Positions 50,160 through 61,200 of a DNA stretch of 64,000 nt are shown here, piece after piece (positions within the stretch are counted from its first letter, which is position 1; every line of letters starts with the position of its first letter). Both the position numbers and the translations under genes were made by a program. The DNA is from Drosophila pseudoobscura (Eukaryota; Arthropoda; Insecta; Diptera; Drosophilidae), in the NCBI RefSeq assembly GCF_009870125.1, contig NC_046683.1, positions 1,984,001-2,048,000 of the forward strand, in the 5' to 3' direction. The notes under the pieces were generated by a model that was given only the letters and a program-made list of their open reading frames with translations, was not told the origin of the DNA and did not search any database.

Positions 50160-50946
50160 TTGCGGTTGCGGTGGTTGCGGCTGTTGCGGTGGTTGCGGCT
50201 GTTGCGGTGGTTGCGGCGGTTCCGCAGGCGGTGGTTGCGGCGGTTCCGGCGGTTCCGCAGGCGGTGGTTGCGGCGGTTCCGCCGGCGGTGGTTGCGGCGG
50301 TTCCGGCGGCGGCAGGTGCGGTGGTTCCGGCGGCGGCGGTTGCGGCGGTTCCGCAGGCGGTGGTTGCGGCGGTTCCGCCGGCGGTGGTTGCGGCGGTTCC
50401 GGCTGCGGCAGGTGCGGCGGTTCCGCAGGCGGTGGTTGCGGCGGTTCCGCAGGCGGTGGTTGCGGCTGTTCCGGCGGCGGCAGGTGCGGTGGTTCCGCAG
50501 GCGGTGGTTGCGGCGGTTCCGCTGGCGGTGGTTGCGGCGGTTCCGCCGGCGGTGGTTGCGGCGGTTCCGGCTGCGGCAGGTGCGGCGGTTCCGCAGGCGG
50601 TGGTTGCGGCGGTTCCGCTGGCGGTGGTTGCGGCGGTTCCGGCGGCGGCAGGTGCGGTGGTTCCGGCGGCGGCGGTTGCGGCGGTACCGCAGGCGGTGGT
50701 TGCGGCGGTTCCGCCGGCGGTGGTTGCGGCGGTTCCGGCGGCGGCAGGTGCGGTGGTTGCGGCGGTTCCGGCGGCGGCAGGTGCGGTGGTTCCGGCGGCG
50801 GCGGTTGCGGCGGTACCGCAGGCGGTGGTTGCGGCGGTTCCGCCGGCGGTGGTTGCGGCGGTTCCGGCGGCGGCAGGTGCGGTGGTTGCGGCGGTTCCGG
50901 CGGCGGCAGGTGCGGCGGTTCCGGCGGCGGCAGGTGCGGCGGTTCT
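50160..50946 (+). repeat. GC-rich 24-bp minisatellite
   Basis: About 33 units of a 24-base repeat of the form GGTTGCGGCGGTTCCGCAGGCGGT, with two main variants (GCAGGC and GGCGGC-AGGTGC types), interleaved in higher-order runs. Because 24 is a multiple of three and units lack stops, several frames on both strands stay open for about 270 codons (for example Cys-Gly-Gly-Ser repeats), but none begins with a plausible ATG. The array is bracketed by near-identical 20-base direct repeats (TTC-T/G-TATTTCTATTGACTAA) at about 50140-50159 and 50987-51006. Confidence 0.9.
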
Positions 50947-51082
50947 TCCTTTTCATCTTACTTATTGTTGTTTTTCTAATACTTATTCGTATTTCTATTG
51001 ACTAAACTGAATATTCTTTTATTTTAATTTTTTTTTTAAATTATATTTGTCCAACACTTAAATTACATTTTTGACAAAGCTT

Positions 51083-51329
51083 TTATAGGAAGTATAGCTG
51101 ATTTTCTAACCCAGATGATGGGAATCTGTTAATACTTTCGGCTACAAGAAATGCCAATTTGTGAGCGTATTGACATACAGCAGGCACGCGACAGGTCCCA
51201 AAAAAATTATAATACATGTGGGTCATTTTGTAAGACAACATTTGCAGTTTATCGGCACTTAGTTCTATGTTATCATGTATAACATTGTAGTTAGTTGGCG
51301 TTACCGTTCCCCGACGCACAGCTTGCGAC
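51083..51329 (-). pseudogene. PIWI-clade Argonaute C-terminal fragment, left arm
   Basis: The minus strand encodes the end of a PIWI domain: SQAVRRGTVTPTNYNVI, LSYKMTHMYYNFFGTCRVPA, VCQYAHKLAFLV and a natural stop after LENQLYFL. The His of YAHKLA is the last member of the DEDH slicer tetrad and is kept. The fragment is uninterrupted, but its 5' side ends abruptly at GTCGCAAGC where the loop sequence starts, so it lacks PAZ, MID and most of the PIWI domain and cannot act as an Argonaute. It ends exactly at the family's C-terminus. Whether the parent is Piwi or Aubergine was not settled. Confidence 0.85.
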
Positions 51330-51336
51330 CATGTCT

Positions 51337-51386
51337 GCCATGTCGGAAGTATTTGTTTAGATTTAAACAAATACTTCGGACATGGC
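51337..51386 (+). repeat. 23-bp stem hairpin in the inverted-repeat loop
   Basis: GCCATGTCGGAAGTATTTG pairs with CAAATACTTCGGACATGGC around a short AT loop, with one mismatch. The right half plus GTAGC also occurs at 49190-49215, at the edge of a DINE-like fragment, so the stem is built from a transposon end. Confidence 0.8.
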
Positions 51387-51418
51387 CGTAGCCCGAATGG
51401 CATTTATTGTTCGATCGA

Positions 51419-51733
51419 AATCCCGTGCCTGGTACTGTAGTCGATGATGTCATAACACTTCCTGAGCGGTATGACTTTTTTTTAGTGTCGCAAGCTGTGC
51501 GCCAGGGAACGGTATCGCCAACTAACTACAATGTTATACATGATAACAAAGGACTAAGTGCCGATAAACTGCAAATGTTGTCCTAAAAAATGACCCACAT
51601 GTATTATAATTTTTCTGGGACCTGTCGCGTGCCTGCTGTATGTCAATACGCTGACAAATTGGCATTTCTTGTAGCCGAATGTATTAACAGATGCCCATCA
51701 TGTGGGTTAGAAAATCAGCTATACTTCCTATAA
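51419..51733 (+). pseudogene. PIWI-clade Argonaute C-terminal fragment, right arm
   Basis: It reads [41 protein letters not shown], then a premature stop at 51584-51586 (QMLS*KMTHMYY), and ends LENQLYFL. It extends about 23 codons further upstream than the left-arm copy. The slicer-tetrad His is replaced by Asp (YADKLA, codon 51653-51655). No intron is present over 105 codons. This is a dead copy; its value, if any, would be as RNA. Confidence 0.87.
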
Positions 51734-51814
51734 AAGCTTTTTCAAAAATGTAATTTAAGTGTTGGACAAATATAATTAAAACGAGGGGGAACGTTGTGAG
51801 TTGCTGCGGACACC

Positions 51815-52290
51815 GCAACTCTACAGTTATACCCGATACTAAGTCAGTATGGCTCTCCTCCGGCAGACGCCGCTAATATTAAGCGACACGACGAAGAGTG
51901 CGTGCGAGAGAGACAGAAAATCAGTCTGAGCGTGACGTCGGGCGCGGCGTAGCCACAGCAAATTGATTTCTTCCTTTTGGCTATAAAAATGATCTGATCT
52001 GATCCAGATTCAGCAATCTGATAGATATGATCATTATCTATGATTCTGGCGTTTTAAGTTTTCTCGAAACTGCAATATTGTGTATGCAACAGTTCTTCGT
52101 CCTTTGTGGGGGCGGAAGTGGGTGAGGCGAAATTTTGAGATATACGTTTTATAGTGAGATCTACCAGATTTTCGTCCTTTGCGGGTGCGGATTAATAGCG
52201 GCATATAAAATACTAAATCGTAAAATAAAATAAAACTGACTCAGTATCGTGTGTAGAGCCGCTGCCCTTGCCGCGTCTCACAGCGCTCCC
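51815..52290. mobile_element. DINE-1 type Helitron remnant
   Basis: The start is TTATACCCGATACTAAGTCAGT. The interior holds GGCTCTCCTCCGGCAGACGC, the reverse-strand equivalent of the CTGGCAGAGGGAAGCC block of the 7.0 kb copy, and GTGGGGGCGGAAGTGGG, the complement of the word at 49.27 kb. It ends near ACTGACTCAGTATCGTG followed by CCGCTGCCCTTGCCGCG. Non-coding. It abuts the right side of the PIWI inverted repeat. Confidence 0.7.
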
Positions 52291-55200
52291 GCTCGTTTTC
52301 GGGTATGAATCAATGGAAGATTGGAAGTCGATTGCGTTCACATTTCTTTTCGTCAGTCGACTGCGATAATATTTCTGCATTCAGTCGAGAAGTTTCCTCG
52401 GAGTTGCATCTTTCGTTGCAGCTGAAGTCAATCCAATATCCAACGAACGGTCGCTGGCATTGTCGGCATGGGGGAAATTAAAAGATGAAAGCGGAAGCAC
52501 ATTCTCGACTCGATTTGCCAGACAAATTTTTATGGCACATTCTCGTATACTCGTACAGCAAATACTTATGCTCATTCAGGGACCGGGTCCCATGTGGTCC
52601 TCGGTGGGATATTGGCACGCACACAGCATAACCAAATGCATAACAAGAGCACACACACACCCACATAAACATAATAATAACCCAGATAACTAATGGCAAA
52701 TTGCTGGCATCGTTCACTCCCGCTCCGTTCCGACCCGGAGTCCTCCTCCTTTCCGAGCTGGCAGTTTCGTCCTGCATTTCTCTCCATCTGTGTGTGTGTG
52801 TGTGTGTGTATAGTGTCTTCTAATTACTGCCACTGCTGTGGTAATCATGATTTAAACGCTAATCTGCACTCGCACTGGGGCTACATCCATACGTACGTGC
52901 TCAAGATTGGTCCACACCAAGAACCGGGCCCCTGGAGAGCATATCGGATGATACGGGTCTGGGGAAGCGCCGATATCGGAGGCATGTACATACATGTACA
53001 TATATGCCTCATATGCACACGAACAAGCAAGATGGGCACAAACATAATACTGGATAAGCGGTTTTACAACTCTCGAAGGAGCTGTACCCAGCACCAGGAC
53101 TCTTATGGGATGCAAAATGAAAGCTTCAGAAAGGGAAGGGAGCCAGCGCTATCACAATCTGCCAATCGCTTACATTCATTGCCACTTATTTTTGTATCCA
53201 AAACGCGAGAAAAAAGTGCCAAAACCGAACATGGAACTATCTTATTCCTGAAACCTGTTTGCACACTTAATAGTGAATGCACCATCCTGTGCCTGGGTTT
53301 GGGCATGACCTCTATAGAACATCCGCATGTGCAGGATATCAAACCGAAAGGAGATAAAAGGCCATTTAAAGCAAATATGTTGAATTCAATTTGTTGCTCA
53401 CATGAAGACGCGTACACCTGGAAAATGCCCTTGGGGGGATGTCGGGAATGTTTGTTGGTTGTCTAAGAAATGCCAATACGAGAAGTACACGAGTTGTGGA
53501 AGATATTCTGCTACTTCCGCCGCTCAAGCCCCCCAACGGGTGGTCCCTGGGACATGGGCCATGGGCCATGGGCCATGGGCCGTGGTTGGGAATGTTTATC
53601 GGATAAGTATAGAACCGGAAAATGCTATTTACGTGCAATGGCAGCCACAGTGAAGGTCTTTCGAGGGATTCCAGGGCCCAAGCAAATCAAAGGCTTCTAT
53701 GAGTTTCTCGGCGAGCGCCGAAAGGTTATGCGACAGCGAAATAGCAATGTATTTTCAGTACGTAGCCCCCCTCATGAAAGTTATTTTGAGTAAAATTTGA
53801 AGGACAAAAAAAGATGACAGCAGACAAAGCGGAAATACGAGTCCCAGACATTGTATCAGATAGATGGCTTCCCGCTGTTAACGCTTCGAGGAAGCCACAC
53901 GAGCCGTGGAATCATCTTCAAAGGTATGGAAACTCATAGTCTAGCTAGTAAAAAGCCTGAAAGTGTTGCCATAAATCATCAATGCATATTGCAGTATTAT
54001 TGCCCACCAGCCAACCCGATTATCTGGGACTTGTGCACTGACGCTAGCACCCGTTATTGACACTGACACCTTTGTCATAATTGAGACGGTATCTCAAGCC
54101 CTCAAGAACGCCCCGGAGGCATATCAATCACGTTGAACCCTTCTGCAAGAAGGGCCAAGAAGGTGACCAAATTCTGTGGAACGGAATTCCCTCTTCTGTG
54201 GGCTTTGCAGGCTGGTATCCCATCCAGGACAGAATTTTCCGACTGCAATGCTCCGTTGAAAGGCGACTTTGACTTCAGTTCGCTTCGCTTGTGCGGCCAG
54301 AGGCGGCTGCACAAAAATGCAATTATAATGCCGGCAGCTGGCAACTGCAACTGCCACTGCGAGTGCAACTCTTTGCATATCAAAGAGCCAGACTGGGGAG
54401 TCTGTCCCTGAGGCGATGTGTACAGAAACGGGCAAAGGCACTGGGACAGGGGCAGGGACAGGCACGGGCACGGGGACAGGCACGGGGACAGGGACAGGGA
54501 AACGTGCTCGGGGACGTTAAAGTCGTCGGATCTGTATGAGCGGAAGAAAAATTCCTGAATCAAATACCAATGTCTTCCGTTCGGTTCATTCAGTTTAGTT
54601 CCAATTTGGCCAATAAGAAATTTGCTTGAGTGGCAATATTGCATGGATCCAAGGGCGGCATTCAATGTTTTTGTGTTTGCCTCCACTCAATGCTGTCCTA
54701 ATGCCCACTCGGAGCCATGTCTTGGCTAAAGGATTATTGATTCCAGTGGCCTGTTGTAAGCGGCGCACAATGGAGCCGGGCCGTCTAATCGAGTGGCTCT
54801 CGCCCACTCAAGTGGCTCGGAGATGATGAGGAAACCACAGCAACGAGGCCCAGACCACACCACACCACACCAGCCCAGACCAGTCCAGCCCAGAAGGGAA
54901 ATACAAGTCACAAAATATGGAAAGGAAATCAATTTCTCCTTTTGTTTAACCCCACAAAGGTGGGTCGAGCTGTAGTGTGCAACTGAGATCCAAGACGAGC
55001 TTCTAATTGTTCCCCAGTTTGCCGCACGTCGTTGACGTTGACGTTGCCGTTGCCGTTGCCGTTGGAGGCGACATGGAGGCACAAAGAATCAATCAGAGCC
55101 ACAAATCGAATCAAGGTTCAATGGAAGTCTCCCAAAAATAGACCACCAGCCCTGCCAAACGCACAGGATTTAAAAGGGGACCCAGGCTCCTCGCAACAAA

Positions 55201-58200
55201 GGACATAAATGAAACTGATAAGGAAATTGCATTTTCCGAGTGGCTCCGTGTACATGCCCTGACAGGCCATACCACACCATATCCAATATTGTTGTACCCG
55301 TGCACGTGGATATAGAAAAGTTAATGACTTTTGGCATTTTTCGCTGGCAAGTCAACGACCAACTGGCAAAGCCAAGAAGTAAAATCAAAAGCATCAAAAA
55401 GAAACCGCATAGCTTAAATCATAAAACAAATTTTCTCGATACTCTACTCGAATGAGTGGCGTTGCATTTTCAAAGGACTTTGTCGGCGAACATTTGTCGA
55501 AATTGCCATTAAAGGAACTCAATCTCCAAAGCCCCATGGACCATGGTTCATATTTGTTTCCCGATCCATTGGCTTTAGTAATGCCCCATATCTTAATATA
55601 TGGTACATGTACGTATAGATGTTATATTGATATTATAAATGAAATCTTTAGGTATATAGTCCATCGTTCCATTGACAGACAAGTTTTTAGATGTATGTTT
55701 TTTAATATGGGATCATACATCATGTAAGACATAATGTTCCAATCTTTTGGATTCTGCTCTATAGAATTTTGAACCAATTGAAAGAAAAAGAGCAACGATA
55801 CGTCGGCTCTGGTAGACGTGTAAGCCACATCCTGACAGCGGTGATTGAGTGAGTTCATCGTGGATGAAGATGTGTCCGTGGATGGGGACTGTTGAATGTA
55901 GCGGTAAAGAGTCAAGCACCTTTCGGGCGACGGGCATAAAACTTTGCCGCTGAACAGCTGAGCGCCATGCCCACCAGTGGCAGTGCATTCCAGGAGGCGC
56001 CAAGTCAAAACAAAGCGCGATGCTAAAAGATTAAAAAACGCTTAAGCAGCGCTGCCCAACACAGTAACAAAAGCAACAATATGGCAGCAATAACAGTAGC
56101 ACCAACACCAGCACCAGCACAAGCACCAGCGCCAGCATGCTGCAGCAGCGGCACCAGCACGAAATTCGATACAATACACGAAGAGCTCTACCGATGAAAT
56201 CACGACTAAAAAGCTACTCATTAAAGCTATTAAAGCTACTCAAAAGCTGCGACTTACCGTTTGTTATTGTGCACTGACTGTCCTATTGTTGTGTAGGTGT
56301 GAGCGAGAGAGTGCTTTGGGAGGGAGACGACTCGCTCAGAGAGGATCAAAACGGACAAGAAAAAGATAGCGCGTGTTGAGCGTGTTCCTCTGCGGCAATG
56401 TGTGTGGGCTAGAGTGACGAGGGGGCTTGGAAAATATGCAACACCAATTTGATCTATGTGGCTGCTTTCGGATCTTCAAAGAACATAAAGGTAGTGCACG
56501 ATAGAGATTTCATTCTGTACGTATCATGGCCTCAGGCGCATAGATACCCGTATACCCTAGAACTTTACGCGTACCGGGTATCAGGGCGCCCTTGTAAACA
56601 ACAGGCGAAGCTAACGTCGGCGCCGGCGCAGAGATGCCGCGGATAAAACGCCAAAGCGGGGCAGAGCGGATAAAAAACGTACGGATAGCAATCAACATGG
56701 GGCGGATAGGGCCAGCTGGGAACACTCGCCTCCGTTTGTGGCGGTTGCCGCACGAGAACAGCCGACGGACAGCCGATACAGAGCCGAACCGGCATCCGAT
56801 GTTGGGCGAATATCCAGTGCTGCTGTCCCCGCTGCTGTTGCTGCTGCAGCGCTGCCACCGCCGAATCCGACAGAGGAAACTTTTTCGAATAAAACCAAAA
56901 AATTGGTTTGTTTTGATTCAGTCGTTGCGGGTTTTTTAAGGCGAACACAGCCAAGCCAAGAGCAGTGCAACGGAACCAAACCGAAACCAAAACTAAACCA
57001 TACAGAATTCCGGCTAGATAAATAACATTTTTGAAATTTTCAAAATACTAAAAACAGGAAACTAAAACAACAAACAATCCCAAGAAACTCATCCAAAAAA
57101 CCAAAAAATAACAAAAGCTGAAATATTTTTTTCGAAATTTTTCTTTCTGTGTTGCGCGTTCCGATCCGATCCGAATCCGAATCCGAATCCAAGAAAAGTG
57201 AAAGAGTGTGGCATGGCCAGAAATTGATCAGGTAAATAATGTTGCTGCTGTATAAATTCATTTCTTTCATTTGGAAGGGAAACAAATCTGGCCACAGTCC
57301 GAGCTGACAGCAAAACAATGGCAAATATTTATTGTGGCGTCTCCGACGGGCATAAACAATGCCGAAAGAGAATCCGAAGGGAAAGTTTCCCGCATTCCTG
57401 TGCGAAATCAAATAACATGATTTGTATCGTACTTCCTCCAGTCAGAGTCCAGCCCCATGAATCTCCGGCCATTTATCAAGTCGAATTGCCCCAGAAAACT
57501 CCCCGATAGGAATTGAATGAAAACGCATCGATTATGATCGAATCTGTCGCCTGAATGATTTTCAAAATGCAGAAAATACTGTGTCCCGCACCACAGAATG
57601 TGAATAGTTCCTTGCGTCCCTTCGAGCAATCGCTTGACACGATGATTTTGAATTGATTTAATTTATGCTGGAGTCATGGTCGTCGTCATTCCAAGCAAAG
57701 CTCTAAATTGGATTAAGATAATCTATGGAAAATTTGTTGTGTATTTCTCTGAAACAGGGCCAATGTGATTTAAAGCTCTTATTTGTTCTAACAAAGGGAA
57801 ACTATTAAAATTATAAATTAAGAAAAAACTCCAATCAAAAATGTTCTGAATTGATTTCTGAAATCAACATTAAGTGCAGTTTATGTGGAAACTTCGTAAC
57901 TATGCAAATTCTTTTGTCGACCACACTCTTCACCTTTAATATCTCTTGGTAAAGTTTAAGTACTGAAATCCTAGACAATTTTTTTGCGGCTCCTTTATTC
58001 GTCAGCCGTGGTTATTTCCGTACAAACTTTTCGAAAAAACAGCTTAGAGTAAAATGAAATAAAATAAGGAAACCAAAAAAGCAAGGAACAAAATTGATAA
58101 AGAAGAAATCATAAAAACTAAGCAACTTCTTCTAGTTGGAAACTTGTCAGGCAGTAAACTTGCACTTTGCCTTGACTTTACTAAAGCTGCTCTGGTCGTG

Positions 58201-61200
58201 GCTCTAGGTCTGGCTATGGTTCTGGCTCTGCCTCTGGCTCTGGTTCTGGTTCTTGGTTGACCGTTGGGGTCGTTGCGCTGCAGGAAGTTGTCCGCCGAAG
58301 AGGAAGTGAAAACTTCGGGAAGAGAACAGCCTGAAGAGTATCCAAGGTTCGTGTTGGCAGGAGATGCTCCTTTGTTGTACTGGCAACTGTCGAAAGAGCG
58401 CTTTTCATATGACAGGATGCTGGCCCGGCTTCCTTTCATATCGTTGAACATTTTAATACACCCACCTCGTAGACCCCTTGGGGCATCGATTTTTGATTCA
58501 GAAACAGCGACAATGGCTAGGACAGGGGACAGGGGACAGGGGACAGCGGGGAACGGACAGAGGACAGAGGACAACGCCAACTGGCAATTATCAGAGCCAG
58601 AACCGTGCTCAGACTGGGAGAGAGCAAACCACCAGCTGGAGCTGGGGAAACCTATTAAAATTATATTTAATGCACTTACCCGAGATGGCGATTAGGTCAA
58701 CGGGCAATGGCCAGGGTCCTCGCTGCTCGTTCAGGTCGGAGCTGCGGGAAATTGGAAAATTGCTGATGCACTTGCAATGAATTAATTTGATTCGGTCGAG
58801 AATGCTCCAAGATTCGCACTTCCCATTGCAATGGTGGCATCTACTTCACATTCTCTACATATGTATGTATGTATCTCCGCTCCACACACACAGACACACA
58901 CACTCATTAGTATTAATGAACAGTTAAGGCCGAAAGGGAATCGGGAAACTTCCAACACTGAAAGAGATAAATGAGGAAACTCAATTAGAGACAACTTGGC
59001 TTCCCTGTGGGATATTTAAGCCTGATACGGGAGGCCAAAGTGCGGAGAGACTCGGTGCACACAATATGTTCTTATTACAAATATTATTTCGGGAGCAACT
59101 GGGAAACGCGGTACGTTGAAGGTTTGTAGGCCCAAGCCTGGATTGGGAATCGCTTTTCAATCCATTAAATTTGGGAGCTGCCCGCTGCCTTTGTTAATTA
59201 TGTACGAGTATGTAGCATTTTTTCCACATAATTAATTTGACACAAAATCGATTTCCATTTACGATGCACCCAATTGCAGATGGAATGGCATCTGAACTTC
59301 GGCATCCCATATTGAAGAGCTTATCGGCCGCCAACAGACCCTGTCCGCGGATGCGAGTAAATGACCAGTAAAGGGGCACTCGCCACCAAAACAAAAACAT
59401 GAAAATCCTTTCGAGTTTTGACCTGTGGCCGGCGAAAGCACTGCCCTATGCAAACCCCAAGATATCCTTGCTAATCTGTCGACTACAGGGCTGCTGCATG
59501 ATATAATGGCGGCTCAAATGTATGAAATGCGAGCAACAAAAATGAATCGGGCCAGAAGAGTATAAGTTTTAAAGCCCTAGTGGACGCCAAAGGGCTGCCT
59601 TTGGCTGACGAAAGCTCCGAAAGAGTGTACAAAAACACAGAGACCAAGAGGGAAAACCGGATGGTGGAAAATGCAACACGCACAGGGGCAAAAGTCGTGA
59701 AGGCAATGGGCGCGGGACAACCCTTTTGGGTTTTGGCCACCATCCTGTGCGCCGACCTGGTGCCCTTTGCCCCACCATCACCTCCCAGCCGTCGCATTGA
59801 ACTGGCCAAAATGTTTGGGCGGGCTTCATGCGAAAGTTATTGAAAGAAAAACATTAAGAAGAGGTCTCCCACAAGCAGATTCGTAGCCACGAATGGGGCT
59901 GCCAGTTTGCGGTCGGTCAGTTGGCTTACTTTGCTCTTGGCCACTTTTTTGTGCCGGCTAAAATTTGTTTGCTGCTAGCGCTAGCTGGGCAACCAGAAAG
60001 GCTCCCCCTAATCCCAGTGAGTGTTTTTTCCAGTCTTTTCTCTTTTTTCCTTTTTTCTCTTTTTTTCGGCCGTTTCTGGGGGGGCTTCTCTTCCCTTTGG
60101 GGTCTACTTAATGGCACCTGTGGCTCCTGCTTCTGCTAATCACGATTTTAATGACTTCTTACCTTTGGCCCTTTGTTGTCCTTGATGTTGTTTATGGATG
60201 TCGGTGAAAGGTTTATCAAGCATCGCTCCCCCTCTCCGACCTGCCCACAGTAAAAGGGTTACAATTAATTTTTTAAATGCTTTACAACCGAACTTTGTCC
60301 TTGTCCTTGTTGTGTTTCTGTTTCTTGTTTTTTGCTTTCTTTTTGTTTTTTGCTTTCTTTTTGTTGCTTGTTTTTTTTCGGTTCTTTTGATTAAGTGCTA
60401 AAATTGGCATTGAAGAAGCTTGGAATGAAAGTCCATTTAGAAGGGGCCGGCTTTAGGGGTCCTCCAGACGGTTTCCACTATTATCTTAAGTGCGTCTTCC
60501 ATTAGCGCGGAGAGATTTCGGATCAGGGACTTCCAAGAAAATAGTAGGGAAATCGACTCAATAAATCTTACTTTTCTGGAATATTCATTAAAGTTTGGAT
60601 AATGAAATACTATACCATATGTACACACATCCAGTTGATGATCTGATCTGTCCTCATCTTGTATGTATGCCGTTAAACATATAGAAATCTGATTCCCTCG
60701 AACAGAGCCTCGAGAACGACGAAAATCTCTACCAACCAACTTCGATGATGGCCAAAATCGAAAACATAATCAACTTTTTGATCCCATTACGAGGCTGTCA
60801 GTCTCTAGACTGGCGAATGGGGATAGGGATGGGGAGACGCGTCCCCAGTGAAACATTAGACCGCTTGGGCCGTCCATCACCATCTGGCCTTCAGTAATTT
60901 AATCGCTTAAATTTAATTCCTCAGCAAACAGGCAAACCGGCAAACCGGCAAAAAAACAGGCAGAGTCCGGACGGGCAATATGTAATTTCAATAATTTATT
61001 TTGCTTTTTTTTGGGACAGTTTTTTACTCTGGCATTCCTTTTTTTTCTCCATACAAGAAATATTTCTGGTAATAGAAGACGAGAGCGGAGAGCCTGTAGG
61101 GCCAGTCAATATTGGTACAGCACATTGTTTGCTCACACTTATATGCATATGTATATATTTAACTGTATATGTGTATGTATATCGAGTATATAGACTATGC

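Larger units (their letters stand above)
51038..51780. repeat. 743-bp inverted repeat made of two PIWI-gene fragments
   Basis: Left arm 51038-51329 and right arm 51487-51780 are reverse complements of each other, with about 13 mismatches by eye (near 95% identity). The loop is about 157 bases. The arms include the last ~80 codons of a PIWI-clade gene plus about 45 bases of sequence after its stop (GTCCAACACTTAAATTACA). The loop holds a second, smaller hairpin at 51337-51386. A transcript across the locus would form a long duplex. Confidence 0.9.

Noticed and set aside
50152..51005. Three plus-strand frames and one minus-strand frame of 266-281 codons (Cys-Gly-Gly-Ser, Arg-Phe-Arg and Ala-Val-Pro repeats)
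   Set aside because: All are by-products of a 24-bp stop-free minisatellite. The plus-strand frames do not begin with a plausible ATG, and no promoter-to-ATG arrangement fits.
52693..53466. 257-codon plus-strand frame
   Set aside because: It crosses a GT microsatellite, has erratic composition and no family resemblance.
55713..56008. Minus-strand frames of 96-128 codons
   Set aside because: Somewhat protein-like locally, but no family, no splice context and overlapping open frames.
58044..58580. 178-codon minus-strand frame
   Set aside because: The opposite strand is equally open, part is a CTGGCT-type simple repeat, and the end is a hydrophobic run from A/T-rich DNA; no support as a gene.
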